A DNA stretch of 64,000 nt from Novosphingobium sp. SG919 (GTDB taxonomy: Bacteria > Pseudomonadota > Alphaproteobacteria > Sphingomonadales > Sphingomonadaceae), in contig NZ_JABCNG010000003.1 of NCBI RefSeq assembly GCF_012932495.1, forward strand, positions 434,001-498,000. Direction: 5' to 3'. Both the position numbers and the translations under genes were made by a program. This document shows, one piece after another, positions 27,841 to 36,830 of the stretch. The notes under the pieces were generated by a model. That model was not told the DNA's origin. It made no database searches and was given only the letters and a program-made list of their open reading frames with translations. Every line of letters begins with the position of its first letter. The stretch's first letter is position 1.

Positions 27841-29145
27841 TCAGTCAAATTCCCACGCGCGCTCGCCGTGGGATGCAAGGTCGAGTCCTTCGCGCTCGTC
27901 ATCCTCGTTCACCCGCATCGGCCAGATCCGGGCAAGGCCAAGCGCCAGCACCAGCGTGGCCAGCGCCGACCACAGCGCCACCACGCCCACGCCGAGCGCC
28001 TGGGCGAGGATCTGGCGCCCCATGTCCATGCCGGGGGCATAGCCGGCGCCGCCAAGGCTCGGGGCCAAAAACGGCGCCAGCAGCAGCGAGCCGATCATGC
28101 CACCCACGCCGTGGACGGCAAAGACATCAAGCGAATCGTCCACCTTGCAGCGGTGCTTGACCAGCAGGATCATGGGATAGCACACGCAGGCTGCGGCCAG
28201 GCCGAACAGCAGCGCTGCGCCCGGCGCGATCATTCCCGCCGCGGGCGTCACCGTGGCAAGGCCGCCCACCGCGCCGGTGGCAAAGCCCACGCTGGTGGGC
28301 TTGCCCACCGTCAGCCGCTCGATCAGCAGCCAGGCCATCGCTGCGGCGCAGGCGGCGATATGGGTGTTGAGAATGGCCGCCGTGGCCCCGGCATTGCCGG
28401 CCAGTGCCGACCCGCCGTTGAAGCCGAACCAGCCCACCCACAGCAGCGCAGCGCCAGCCATGGTCAGTGCGGGCGCGTGGGGCAGCATCAGCGTCTTGGG
28501 AAAACCCTGCCGCGCGCCCAGCAGGATCGCCACGACCAGCGCGGAAACCCCGGCGGTGGTGTGCACCACGATGCCGCCGGCAAAATCCAGCGTGCCGAGC
28601 CGCGTGGCAAGCCAGCCGCCGCCCCAGATCCAGTGCGCCGCGGGGGCATAGACCATAAGGCCCCAGGCCGCGCAGAATGCCAGGACCCACGAAAACCTTG
28701 CACGATCCACCCAGGCGCCGACCATCAGCGCGGGCGTGATTGCGGCAAAGCACATCTGGAACAGCGCAAATGTGTTTTCGGGAATGGCAAGGCCGGCACG
28801 CAGGGGTGCCAGATGGCCGAGCATGACCGGCCCGAGACCACCCACCAGGCCGCCACCCACCGGGCCGAACGCCAGGGCATAGCCGCAGACCAGCCACAGC
28901 AGCGAGGCGACAGCCGCGATCGCGCCCACCTGGACCAGCACCGAAAGGAAGTTCCTGGTGCGCACCAGGCCGCCGTAGAACAGGCCGAGGCCCGGCATGC
29001 ACATCAGCAGCACGAGCGCCGAGGAAACCATGATCCACACCGTGTCGGCGCCGTTCGTCCCCGGCACCGGGCCGGCGGCGGCGTGGACGATGGTTGGTGC
29101 GGCCAAGCCGGCAAGCGCCAGCGGCCACGCGGCACGAGCGCGCAT
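27841..29145 (-). CDS. amt: Ammonium transporter (Amt family)
   Basis: The 434-residue protein begins with a signal sequence (MRARAAWPLALAGLAAPTIVHA) and continues with about eleven helices. Amt signatures include GLGLFYGGLVRTRNFLSV, FQMCFAAITPALMVGA, FAGGIVVHTTAGVSALV with a pore His, GWFGFNGGSALAGN and the second pore His region DVFAVHGVGGMIGSL. It conducts ammonium across the inner membrane. Start ATG 29145 follows GGGAGAG. No glnK/PII gene is adjacent, unlike the usual glnK-amtB pair. Confidence 0.93.
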   Translation of the reverse strand: MRARAAWPLALAGLAAPTIVHAAAGPVPGTNGADTVWIMVSSALVLLMCMPGLGLFYGGLVRTRNFLSVLVQVGAIAAVASLLWLVCGYALAFGPVGGGLVGGLGPVMLGHLAPLRAGLAIPENTFALFQMCFAAITPALMVGAWVDRARFSWVLAFCAAWGLMVYAPAAHWIWGGGWLATRLGTLDFAGGIVVHTTAGVSALVVAILLGARQGFPKTLMLPHAPALTMAGAALLWVGWFGFNGGSALAGNAGATAAILNTHIAACAAAMAWLLIERLTVGKPTSVGFATGAVGGLATVTPAAGMIAPGAALLFGLAAACVCYPMILLVKHRCKVDDSLDVFAVHGVGGMIGSLLLAPFLAPSLGGAGYAPGMDMGRQILAQALGVGVVALWSALATLVLALGLARIWPMRVNEDDEREGLDLASHGERAWEFD

Positions 29146-29292
29146 GACATTCTCTCCCGTTGTGCAGCGCCCACGCAAGAAGGCGGCGGCCACACCCTGA
29201 TCCCTGGGGCAGGCCCCTAGGGCAGGCCAGGCGGGAAAGGCAAGCGCTAGTGGTGCATCACGCGCAACAAATGGTGTCTGGCAAGCACCAGA

Positions 29293-30426
29293 TCAGAATG
29301 TTCGTTGTTCCAGATAGGCGCGCAAGGCAGCGATGCTTTCCGGCACGTCGCTGCGGCCAAAACCGATGCGGAACCGATCGGCGGGCACGGGGCCCAGATC
29401 GGAATGATAGATGCCCGAGGGCAGCAACAGCACCCCGGCCTTGTCGACCAGATCTTCGCAGAAGGCATCCACCGTGCCCGGCCCAAGCCAGCGCGGGTAG
29501 CCCACGCAGCCACCGTCCGATCGTGTCCATTCGAACAAGTGCGGATAATCGGCAAAGAACGCATCGAGCACGTCGAGATTGGCGCGCACGAGAGCATTGT
29601 TGCGCCCGATGATGCGATCGGCGGCGCGCAGCGCGATGATCCCCAGCGCCTCGCTGGGCGCGGAATTGCAGATCGACAGGTAGTGCTTCATCCGCTCCAT
29701 GCGCGAAAGCACGCCCGCGTCCTGGCAAGCGATCCAGCCGATGCGCAGGCCGGGCAGGCCATAGGCCTTGGACAGCACATTGAGCGATAGGCCGCGCTCA
29801 TAGATATCGGCCACTTGTGGCAGGTGCCGTGCCGGATCGGGGCCGAGCAGGCGATAGACCTCGTCGCTGAAGATCCAGATGCCATGGCGCCGGCACAAGT
29901 TCACCAATCCATCGAGCGTGGCGCGATCGGGGATGGAGCCGGTGGGATTGTGGGGAAAGTTGATCGAGACCAGCTTGGTATTGGGCTGGATCGCCGCCGC
30001 CACGCGATCGAGATCGAGCCGCCAGCCGTTTTCGGGATCGAGCGGCACGCCGGTGACCGCACAGAGCGAGAGCGGCACGGTTTCGGCCGCCTGGTAATTG
30101 GGCGTGATCACGATGGCGTGATCGTCCTTGCCCAGCAGCACGTGGTAGGCGACGTAGATGCCCTCTTCCGCGCCGGCAAAGCACAGCACGTTTTCGGGGG
30201 GCATCGCGTCATAGGTGCGGGCAATCTCGGCCCGCAAAGCCGGGGCGCCGAAAGTCTGGGTGTATCCCAGCCATTGCGCATCGAACGCGGCGGCATCGGC
30301 AGGATCGGCCATGGCGAGCAGTTCGCGCAAGGTCATGCTCTGCGCGTCGGACGCCGTCAGGTGATGCCGGGCGGCGAATTCCCACTTCGAGAAATACGCC
30401 TCCAGACGGAAGTCAGGCAGAGCCAT
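29293..30426 (-). CDS. PLP-dependent aminotransferase (class I/II)
   Basis: The 377-residue enzyme has the fold-type I landmarks: NFPHNPTGSIPD, the Asp of IFSDEVYRLLG, and the PLP-binding Lys in LNVLSKAYGLPGLRIGW, with the carboxylate-binding Arg in DRFRIGFGRSD near the C-terminus. The substrate cannot be told from sequence. ATG 30426 begins MALPDFRLEAYFSKWEF, which is the conserved N-terminus of a subgroup with this 'LEAYFSKWEF' motif. It follows dut by 9 bp and so may be the last gene of the coaBC-dut unit. Confidence 0.87.
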   Translation of the reverse strand: MALPDFRLEAYFSKWEFAARHHLTASDAQSMTLRELLAMADPADAAAFDAQWLGYTQTFGAPALRAEIARTYDAMPPENVLCFAGAEEGIYVAYHVLLGKDDHAIVITPNYQAAETVPLSLCAVTGVPLDPENGWRLDLDRVAAAIQPNTKLVSINFPHNPTGSIPDRATLDGLVNLCRRHGIWIFSDEVYRLLGPDPARHLPQVADIYERGLSLNVLSKAYGLPGLRIGWIACQDAGVLSRMERMKHYLSICNSAPSEALGIIALRAADRIIGRNNALVRANLDVLDAFFADYPHLFEWTRSDGGCVGYPRWLGPGTVDAFCEDLVDKAGVLLLPSGIYHSDLGPVPADRFRIGFGRSDVPESIAALRAYLEQRTF

Positions 30427-30435
30427 CCTCGCCGC

Positions 30436-30915
30436 TCAGCTGCCCAGCGCGACGATGCCGCCGGTGGAGCCGAAGCCACCCTGGCCCCGCGTGGTATCGT
30501 CCAGTTCGTCAACCTCGAGCCAGGTGCCGTGCACCACCGGGGCCAGCACCAGCTGTGCCACGCGATCGCCGCGACGGATCGAAAAGCTCTCGCTGCCGTG
30601 GTTGATCAGGATGATCTTCAATTCGCCGCGATAGTCGCTGTCGATCGTACCAGGGGCATTGGGCACGGAAATGCCGTGCTTGAGCGCCAGGCCCGAACGC
30701 GGCCGCACCTGGATTTCGAAGCCCGGGGGAATGGCGAGCGCCAAACCGGTGGCCACGGCATGGCGCGCGCCCGGCGCCAGGTCGAGATCCTCGGCGGCCA
30801 CCACGTCCATGCCGGCGGCGCCATCGGTGGCATAGGCGGGCAGGGGCAGCCCTTCGCCATGGGGCAAGCGCTTGAACAGGATCGGCACCGGGGCAGAATG
30901 GGAATGGGCGGTCAT
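30436..30915 (-). CDS. dut: dUTP diphosphatase
   Basis: The 159-residue trimeric dUTPase hydrolyses dUTP to dUMP, keeping uracil out of DNA. Motifs in order: [10 protein letters not shown] (1), [11 protein letters not shown] (2), [13 protein letters not shown] (3, with catalytic Asp), [11 protein letters not shown] (4) and [10 protein letters not shown] (5). ATG 30915 overlaps the coaBC stop by 4 bp (ATGA), showing translational coupling; the coaBC-dut order is common in alphaproteobacteria. Confidence 0.96.
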   Translation of the reverse strand: MTAHSHSAPVPILFKRLPHGEGLPLPAYATDGAAGMDVVAAEDLDLAPGARHAVATGLALAIPPGFEIQVRPRSGLALKHGISVPNAPGTIDSDYRGELKIILINHGSESFSIRRGDRVAQLVLAPVVHGTWLEVDELDDTTRGQGGFGSTGGIVALGS

Positions 30916-32168
30916 GCGGGGAATTCCGTTGGCGGGGTGGATGGGGCAGGTGCCGTGGGCGAAAGCGTTTGCGCGATGCGCGCGACAAGCGCCTCGGCCA
31001 CGTGTTCCTTGGGCATTTCGGGCAGGCTGTCCACGCCGTCGGCGGCAACGATGTGGACAGCGTTGGTGGCCCCGCCCATGACATCGCCGGAAACGTCGTT
31101 GGCCACGATCCAATCCGCCCCCTTGCGCGCCCGCTTTGCCACGGCATGGGCGATGACGTCATCGGTTTCCGCAGCAAAGCCCACGACGAGTGCAGGGCGC
31201 CGCGGATCGCGGCACAGATTGGCCAGGATATCGGGATTTTCGACCAGGGCGAGCGGGGGCGGCGTGCCGCTGCCGTCCTTCTTCAGCTTGTGCGGGCCGG
31301 CATCGGCCGTGCGCCAGTCGGCCACGGCGGCGACCATCACCGCCACGTCGGCCGGCAGCGCCGCCTCTACGGCAGCGGCCATCTCGCGTGCGGTTTCCAC
31401 GTTCACCCGAACAACACGCGGTGGCGTGGGCAGGGCGACGGGGCCGGCCACCAGCGTCACCCGCGCGCCGGCGCGGGCGGCAGCCTCGGCAATGGCAAAG
31501 CCCTGCCGGCCGCTTGACCGGTTGGCGATATAGCGCACCGGATCGATCGGTTCGTGCGTGGGGCCGGCCGTGACCAGCACATGGCGGCCCGCAAGCGGCA
31601 GGGCTGCAGCGGGCGGCAGGGGCTGCCTCGGCGCCAGCGCGGCCTCGATCGCCGTCCACACCGCCGCAGGTTCGGGCAGGCGGCCGGGGCCGAATTCGCC
31701 GCAGGCCATCGCGCCTTCATCGGGTTCCAGCACGGTGACGCCCGACGCGCGCAAGGTGGCGACGTTGCGCACGGTGGCGGCATGCTGCCACATGCGCACG
31801 TTCATCGCCGGCACGGCCATGACCGGCTTGTCGGTTGCGAGCAGCAAGGTGGTGGCCAGATCATCGGCGATGCCGGCGGCCATGCGCGCCATCAGGTCAG
31901 CCGTGGCCGGGCACACCACCACCAGGTCTGCCTGGCGGGACAGCTGGATATGGCCCATTTCCACTTCGTTCTTCAGATCCCACAGCGTTGTGTGCACGGG
32001 ATTTTCGCTGAGCGCGGCGAGCGTCATCGCGGTTACGAAATGGGCGCCGCCCTCGGTCAGCACGCAGGTGACATCGCCGCCGCCCTTGCGGATCAGGCGG
32101 ACGAGTTCGCAGGCCTTGTAGGCGGCGATGCCGCCGCCCACGATCAACAGGATGCGCTTTTGTAGCAT
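30912..32168 (-). CDS. coaBC: Bifunctional phosphopantothenoylcysteine decarboxylase/synthase
   Basis: The 418-residue protein carries CoaC (about 1-180) and CoaB (about 185-410), two steps of coenzyme A synthesis. The flavin-dependent CoaC part shows [23 protein letters not shown] and [13 protein letters not shown] with the active Cys. CoaB has [20 protein letters not shown] and the ensuing GRQGFAIA, then the KKDGSG loop. ATG 32168 starts [18 protein letters not shown]. It is coupled to dut downstream. Confidence 0.96.
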   Translation of the reverse strand: MLQKRILLIVGGGIAAYKACELVRLIRKGGGDVTCVLTEGGAHFVTAMTLAALSENPVHTTLWDLKNEVEMGHIQLSRQADLVVVCPATADLMARMAAGIADDLATTLLLATDKPVMAVPAMNVRMWQHAATVRNVATLRASGVTVLEPDEGAMACGEFGPGRLPEPAAVWTAIEAALAPRQPLPPAAALPLAGRHVLVTAGPTHEPIDPVRYIANRSSGRQGFAIAEAAARAGARVTLVAGPVALPTPPRVVRVNVETAREMAAAVEAALPADVAVMVAAVADWRTADAGPHKLKKDGSGTPPPLALVENPDILANLCRDPRRPALVVGFAAETDDVIAHAVAKRARKGADWIVANDVSGDVMGGATNAVHIVAADGVDSLPEMPKEHVAEALVARIAQTLSPTAPAPSTPPTEFPA

Positions 32169-32273
32169 GGGCGGCTTGTGCCGCCTTGGCCGATGCGGCG
32201 CAAGTTTTCCCGCCGTCGATGGTTCAAAACGGCGGAATTGCGTCGTTCAATTTCTTTGCAAGCTGTCCGAAAG

Positions 32274-32293
32274 TTTGTCAGACTTGCGACAAA
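32274..32293. promoter_or_regulatory. Operator-like dyad upstream of the tandem membrane genes
   Basis: The perfect arms TTTGTC (32274-32279) and GACAAA (32288-32293) with an 8-bp spacer lie 26 bp before the start at 32320. Spacing and place fit a repressor operator; no regulator gene is adjacent. Confidence 0.4.
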
Positions 32294-32319
32294 TAGAACA
32301 AGGTCGATGGAGAGACTCG

Positions 32320-32736
32320 ATGCGTGTGGTGTTGGCCGCGCTCGTGTTGATGGCCGGGCTCGTGGATCTGATCATTGTCGGCTCGTTCCTCGTGACGCCG
32401 CATGACAGCGCCGAACTCGCGCGCGCGGCGCACGGGCTTTCGATCATCCGCGCGCATTGCACGTCGTTCTTCAGCGTCGCGGCGCTGGCGATGATTGCGG
32501 GCGTCTTGTGGCGCAATGGCGATCTGCTGCTGGTGCCGACCTTCATCTTCATCGGCGCGCTGGTGGAACGGCTGGTCAATTTCGTCGCTTTTGGCCCCTA
32601 TCCCGAATGGTTGCTGCCCATGGCGCTGGACGTGGCGCACATCGCCTTGCTGTTGGCCGCGCGCCGCGCCTTTCGCCAGGCGAACGAGGATGAAGCAGCC
32701 GCGCCCGCCACGCCCCACCGCGCGAACCTGGCCTGA
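32320..32736 (+). CDS. Small four-helix membrane protein (paralogue 1)
   Basis: The 138-residue protein has four hydrophobic helices and no known motif. Start ATG 32320 follows GGAGAGAC. It is clearly related to the next gene: both show LxALVxxxGLxDLxxxxxFLxTP near the start, then FxSVAALAMIxGxxWRNGDLLLVP in the middle and a similar third and fourth helix. The two are separated by 6 bp and arose by tandem duplication. No function is assigned. Confidence 0.75.
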   Translation: MRVVLAALVLMAGLVDLIIVGSFLVTPHDSAELARAAHGLSIIRAHCTSFFSVAALAMIAGVLWRNGDLLLVPTFIFIGALVERLVNFVAFGPYPEWLLPMALDVAHIALLLAARRAFRQANEDEAAAPATPHRANLA

Positions 32737-32742
32737 TCCGCG

Positions 32743-33147
32743 GTGCCGATCCGCCTGATCCTTACAGCCCTGGTTTTCCTGCTTGGCCTGTTCGACCTGA
32801 TGATGGCCGCCGCGTTCCTGTTCACGCCCCCGGCCGGTGCCGCGATGCTGGGCGTGGGGGCGCCGGGCGCGGCGGGCTGGGCCACCATTCGTGCCGATTT
32901 CACCGCGTTCTTTGGCGTTGCCGCGCTGTGCATGATGATTGGCGCCTGGCGCCGCAACGGCGATCTGCTTCTGGTGCCGGGCCTTTTGTTCGGCGTGGCG
33001 CTGGCCGGCCGCGCACTGGACCTGGCGCTGGCCGGTGCCTATCCCGGCTGGGCGCAACCCATGGCAGTCGAAGCGCTGCACGTGATCGTGCTGGCGGCTG
33101 CCTGGCGCATCCTGCCGCACCACCGCGTGGGGGACTTGGCGGGGTAG
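32743..33147 (+). CDS. Small four-helix membrane protein (paralogue 2)
   Basis: The 134-residue protein starts at GTG 32743 and mirrors the preceding gene in length, helix pattern and the central RRNGDLLLVPGLLFG. It probably forms a hetero-complex with its paralogue (inference from pairing and co-transcription). A dispersed palindromic repeat follows 26 bp after its stop. Confidence 0.72.
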   Translation: MPIRLILTALVFLLGLFDLMMAAAFLFTPPAGAAMLGVGAPGAAGWATIRADFTAFFGVAALCMMIGAWRRNGDLLLVPGLLFGVALAGRALDLALAGAYPGWAQPMAVEALHVIVLAAAWRILPHHRVGDLAG

Positions 33148-33172
33148 GCTGCTGGCAAACCGCAGCGCCCAC

Positions 33173-33269
33173 GCCCTTCGACAAGCTCAGGGCGAACGGG
33201 GGTGGGATAATCGGAGGAGGAAGGGCGCATTCAGCCCTATTCCCCCGTTCGGGCTGAGCCTTTCTAAGC
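33173..33269. repeat. Dispersed palindromic repeat (second copy)
   Basis: Arms GCCCTTCGACAAGCTCAGGG followed by CGAACGG (33173-33199) and the inverted CCCGTTCGGGCTGAGCC (33244-33260) are the same family as 16148-16229. The element sits between convergent genes. A third, shorter arm, GGGCGCATTCAGCCC, lies in the loop. Confidence 0.78.
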
Positions 33270-33293
33270 CCCCCGCAGGCAAGTGCTGAGCCG

Positions 33294-34433
33294 CTAGGCC
33301 TGCGCGCCCCTGCCACCCCAGCGGCCGGCAAAGCGCAGGATCGCGCGCTGGGCAGGGCGTTCGATCCAGCGGTGGGAGGCAAAGCCGGCGGCGACCGCGG
33401 CGGCCAGGAAGAAGATGAGGAACGCCGGCTCGCGCGCAATGGCCCGGCTGCCCAGCGTGGCGTCGATCAGCAGGACCAGCGCCACCTGCATCGGAAAATG
33501 CCAGAGATAGATGCCGTAGGAGGCTTCTCCCCACTGCCGCCCGAACGCGAGGGCATCGGTCTTGTCGGCCACGTCCACTGTCAGGGTGGCGAAGAGCACG
33601 GCAAACGTGCCGGCCAGGATCGTGGCGTCTTCGGCGTGATAGCGCGTGGCTGCGACCCAGCCTGCCACCGCGCAAGCCAGTGCGCCGCCGGCCAGCACGG
33701 GCAGCGGCAGCCAGCCTTTCAAAGCGGCGGCGTAGATCGCCACGCCCAGGAAGAAATAGCCGATGCAGGTCAGCACCGGCTCGTTCGGCCAGCCCAGGAA
33801 GAACAGGCGCAGCACGCCGACCGCCACCGGCAGCGACACCAGCAGTGGCGCGCGGCGCATGGCCGGCAGCAAGACCCAGAACGCCGCATAGGCCAGGATT
33901 TCGGTGGAGAGCGACCAGCTTGGCCCGTTGAATGACTGGTTGTGCTGCCAGCCCCAATAGTGCGCCAAGGGAATCGACAGGAGGAAATGCTTCCAGTCCT
34001 GCTCGTGATAGATGAACGCGGTGCCGTTGATGCGGGTATAGGCCGCCTGCAGGCCCGCCACGATCACCAGCGTCAGCAGGTGCAGCGGCCAGAGCCGTGC
34101 CACCCGGGCCAGCCAGAACCGGCGCATCGCCGTGCTGTCGGCAAAATAGACATGGGCAAAGACAAAGCCCGAGACGGCCCAGAAATATTGCACCGCCATG
34201 TGCCCATAGTCGAACAGCCAGCGCAGCGGCCGATAGAGCGGGATCACCGCTGCGCGATCGACCTGGAAGCCATAGCCCACTGGCGGCACGAAGAAGTGCT
34301 GGTAATGCCAGAACAGCACGAAGAACGCGGCGATGACCCGCGACAGGTCAAGCGCGTTGAAATGGCGCTTGGCCAGCCGCAGGCCGGGTAAAGGAGCGGG
34401 ACGGGCGGGCGCGTTCACGGATGGCGATGCCAT
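33294..34433 (-). CDS. Acyltransferase family 3 (OafA/NodX-like) membrane protein
   Basis: The 379-residue protein has about ten helices and the acyltransferase-3 pattern: LDLSRVIAAFFVLFWHYQHF with the catalytic-type His in the first helix, FWAVSGFVFAHVY, RRFWLARVARLWPLHLLTL, and NGPSWSLSTEILAYAAFW. Such enzymes O-acylate sugars of surface polysaccharides or other envelope substrates. Start ATG 34433 overlaps the ubiB 3' end by 19 bp. The target is unknown and no polysaccharide genes are near. Confidence 0.88.
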   Translation of the reverse strand: MASPSVNAPARPAPLPGLRLAKRHFNALDLSRVIAAFFVLFWHYQHFFVPPVGYGFQVDRAAVIPLYRPLRWLFDYGHMAVQYFWAVSGFVFAHVYFADSTAMRRFWLARVARLWPLHLLTLVIVAGLQAAYTRINGTAFIYHEQDWKHFLLSIPLAHYWGWQHNQSFNGPSWSLSTEILAYAAFWVLLPAMRRAPLLVSLPVAVGVLRLFFLGWPNEPVLTCIGYFFLGVAIYAAALKGWLPLPVLAGGALACAVAGWVAATRYHAEDATILAGTFAVLFATLTVDVADKTDALAFGRQWGEASYGIYLWHFPMQVALVLLIDATLGSRAIAREPAFLIFFLAAAVAAGFASHRWIERPAQRAILRFAGRWGGRGAQA

Positions 34434-36019
34434 TCGGGTTCGGGCGGGGGCCCGTCATGATGGCCCCAGGCCTGGAGCCCCAGCACCGCAGCGCCGCCCA
34501 GCACGGCCGCGAGCAGCAGCCCGGTCCAGCTTGTGCCACGCGGATCGTCGTCACGCCGCTTGCGCTCCCACATCAGGTCGACATGCGGCAGCGGCGGAGC
34601 TTCAGGTGCGCCGCCCTTGGGCGGAAAGCGTTCCTCGATCCGGCGGATCAGCGCGGGCACGCGCAGCAGCGTGGCGGTGTCTTCTTGCAGCCGCTCGGCA
34701 ATCGCGGCTTCGGGGCCCAGCTCGTCGCGGATCCAGTTGCGCACGAAGGGCGCGGCGGTTTCCCACATGTTGATATCGGGATCGAGCTGTTGGGCGATCC
34801 CTTCGACCATCACCATGGTCTTTTGCAGCAGCAGCAGGTGCGGCTGGGTCTGCATGTCGAAATCGCGGGTGATGGCAAACAGCCCGTCGAGCATCTGCCC
34901 GACCGACAGGTCTTTCACCGGGCGGCCGCGCATCGGCTCGCCCACTGCGCGCAGGGCCGTGGCGAATTCATCCACCGAGTGATAGCTCGGCACGTATTGC
35001 GCCTCGAAATGGATCTCGGCCACGCGCTTGTAGTCGCCCGTGGTCAGGCCATAGAGGATTTCGGCCAGCCATTGCCGCGCCTGGCGGTCGATCCTGCCCA
35101 TGATGCCGAAATCGATCGCGGTGATCGTGCCATCGGCTTCCACGAACAAGTTGCCCTGGTGCATGTCGGCATGGAAATAGCCGCCGCTGATCGCCTGGGT
35201 CAGGAAGGCCAGCACCAGCCGGCTGGCCATTTCCTTGCGATCGTGGCCTGCCGCGTCGATCGCGTCCAGGTTGCTGATCTTGACGCCATCGACCCAGTCG
35301 AGCGTCATCACCCGGCCGTTGGTGCGGTCCCAATCGATACCGGGCACGCGATAGCGCGGAAAGGCGTGCATGGCATCGGCCAGTTCCGAAGCGCTCGCCG
35401 CCTCGCGGCGCAAGTCCACCTCGCGCGCGGTCCAGCGCTTGAAATTGGCGATGACCAGGCGCGGGCGCAGGCGCCCGGCTTCCCCGCCCAGCGCTTCCAG
35501 GTGCGCGGCGGCCCATTCATAGGTCTCGATATCGCGCGCCAGCTTTTCCCGCACGCCGGGGCGCAGCACTTTGACCGCCACCTTGCGCCCGTCGGCCGTC
35601 CAGGCCTGGTGCACTTGCGCGATGGAGGCGGCGCCCACCGGCTCTTCATCGAAGCGGGCGAACAGGCTTTCGAGCGGCCGTTCGAAGCTGGTTTCGATTT
35701 CGCGGCGGATCAGCGCGAAATCGACCGGGGGCAGCTTGTCCTGAAGGGCCAGCAGATTGCGCGCCGCTTCCTCGCCCACCAGATCGGGCCGGGTGGCAAG
35801 GGTTTGCCCCAGCTTGATCGCAGCCGGGCCGATCGCGCGAAACGCGCCGGCATAATCGGGCACGGCGGGCTGGCGCGTGCCGAAGCGGGCGATGCGGCAC
35901 AGCCGGCGCACGGGGGCCGGGGTCTGCGGGCTCTCTTCCAGCAGGCGCAGCGCGCCATGGCGCGCCAGAATGCGGCCCCAGCCCAGCAGGCGGCGAATAT
36001 GGGTGGCAGGACGGGTCAA
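34415..36019 (-). CDS. ubiB: Ubiquinone biosynthesis kinase-like protein UbiB
   Basis: The 534-residue protein is an ABC1/UbiB atypical kinase: KLGQTLATRPDLVG (the KxGQ motif), VGAASIAQVHQAW (Ala-rich loop), VAVKVLRPGV (Lys), FHADMHQGNLFVE (catalytic loop) and ITAIDFGIMGR. A C-terminal helix GLLLAAVLGGAAVLGL anchors it in the membrane. It is needed for ubiquinone synthesis through an ATPase activity. I start at TTG 36019 (TRPATHIRRLLGWGRIL), 14 bp after the ubiE stop and behind GAGAG; the frame from 36070 would overlap ubiE. Confidence 0.9.
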   Translation of the reverse strand: MTRPATHIRRLLGWGRILARHGALRLLEESPQTPAPVRRLCRIARFGTRQPAVPDYAGAFRAIGPAAIKLGQTLATRPDLVGEEAARNLLALQDKLPPVDFALIRREIETSFERPLESLFARFDEEPVGAASIAQVHQAWTADGRKVAVKVLRPGVREKLARDIETYEWAAAHLEALGGEAGRLRPRLVIANFKRWTAREVDLRREAASASELADAMHAFPRYRVPGIDWDRTNGRVMTLDWVDGVKISNLDAIDAAGHDRKEMASRLVLAFLTQAISGGYFHADMHQGNLFVEADGTITAIDFGIMGRIDRQARQWLAEILYGLTTGDYKRVAEIHFEAQYVPSYHSVDEFATALRAVGEPMRGRPVKDLSVGQMLDGLFAITRDFDMQTQPHLLLLQKTMVMVEGIAQQLDPDINMWETAAPFVRNWIRDELGPEAAIAERLQEDTATLLRVPALIRRIEERFPPKGGAPEAPPLPHVDLMWERKRRDDDPRGTSWTGLLLAAVLGGAAVLGLQAWGHHDGPPPEPEWHRHP

Positions 36020-36032
36020 CGAATGTGTACTC

Positions 36033-36770
36033 TCAGACCTTCCAGCCGGAATGGATCGCCACCAGGCCACCCAGGATCGGCTCCACCTTGGTGTGGCGGA
36101 AACCGGCGGCTTTGATCATGCCTTCGAATTCGTCCATCTTGGGAAAGCGGCGGATCGATTCGATCAGGTAGCGATAGGATTCGGCGTCACCGGCAATCGC
36201 CTGGCCGATCTTGGGCACCAGCTTGTGCGAATAGGCATCATAGACTTCGGCAAAGCCGGGCCATTGCGTGGTCGAGAATTCCAGGCAGAAGAACCGCCCG
36301 CCGAACTTGAGCACGCGGTGCGCCTCGGCCAGGGCCGCGTCGATCCGGGTCACGTTGCGGATGCCAAAGGCGATGGTGTAGGCATCAAAGAAGCGATCGC
36401 CGAAAGAAAGCTCCTCGGCATTCTGGCGCGACCAGACCAGGCCATCGATGCCGCGCTCCATCGCGCGCTCGATGCCCACGTCGAGCATGTCCTGGTTGAT
36501 GTCGCTCACTGTGATCGACGCGCCTTCGCGCGCCATGCGGAACGCGATGTCGCCGGTGCCGCCGGCCATGTCGAGAATCTGCTCGCCTTCGCGCGGCTTG
36601 ACGCGGGCGACGAAGCGATCCTTCCACAGGCGGTGCATGCCCACCGACATCGCGTCGTTCATCACGTCGTACTTTTTGGCGACGCTGGAAAACACCGCGC
36701 CGACGCGGGCAGTCTTTTCCTCAGGGGTGACGTCCTCGTAACCGAAGGACACGCTTTCCGGGCTGGTCAT
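36033..36770 (-). CDS. ubiE: Ubiquinone/menaquinone C-methyltransferase UbiE
   Basis: The 245-residue SAM-dependent methyltransferase shows the UbiE signatures YDVMNDAMSVGMHRLWKDRF, ILDMAGGTGDIAFRM (SAM-binding loop) and FDAYTIAFGIRNVTR. It C-methylates the quinone ring. Start ATG 36770. It is the first gene of the ubiE-ubiB pair and divergent from mutM, with 60 bp between starts holding both promoters. Confidence 0.95.
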   Translation of the reverse strand: MTSPESVSFGYEDVTPEEKTARVGAVFSSVAKKYDVMNDAMSVGMHRLWKDRFVARVKPREGEQILDMAGGTGDIAFRMAREGASITVSDINQDMLDVGIERAMERGIDGLVWSRQNAEELSFGDRFFDAYTIAFGIRNVTRIDAALAEAHRVLKFGGRFFCLEFSTTQWPGFAEVYDAYSHKLVPKIGQAIAGDAESYRYLIESIRRFPKMDEFEGMIKAAGFRHTKVEPILGGLVAIHSGWKV

Positions 36771-36830
36771 GGTTCAGGGCCTTTAAAGAGGAATTGCCGC
36801 AGGCGCAAAGCATGATAGCAGAGCGGCACG

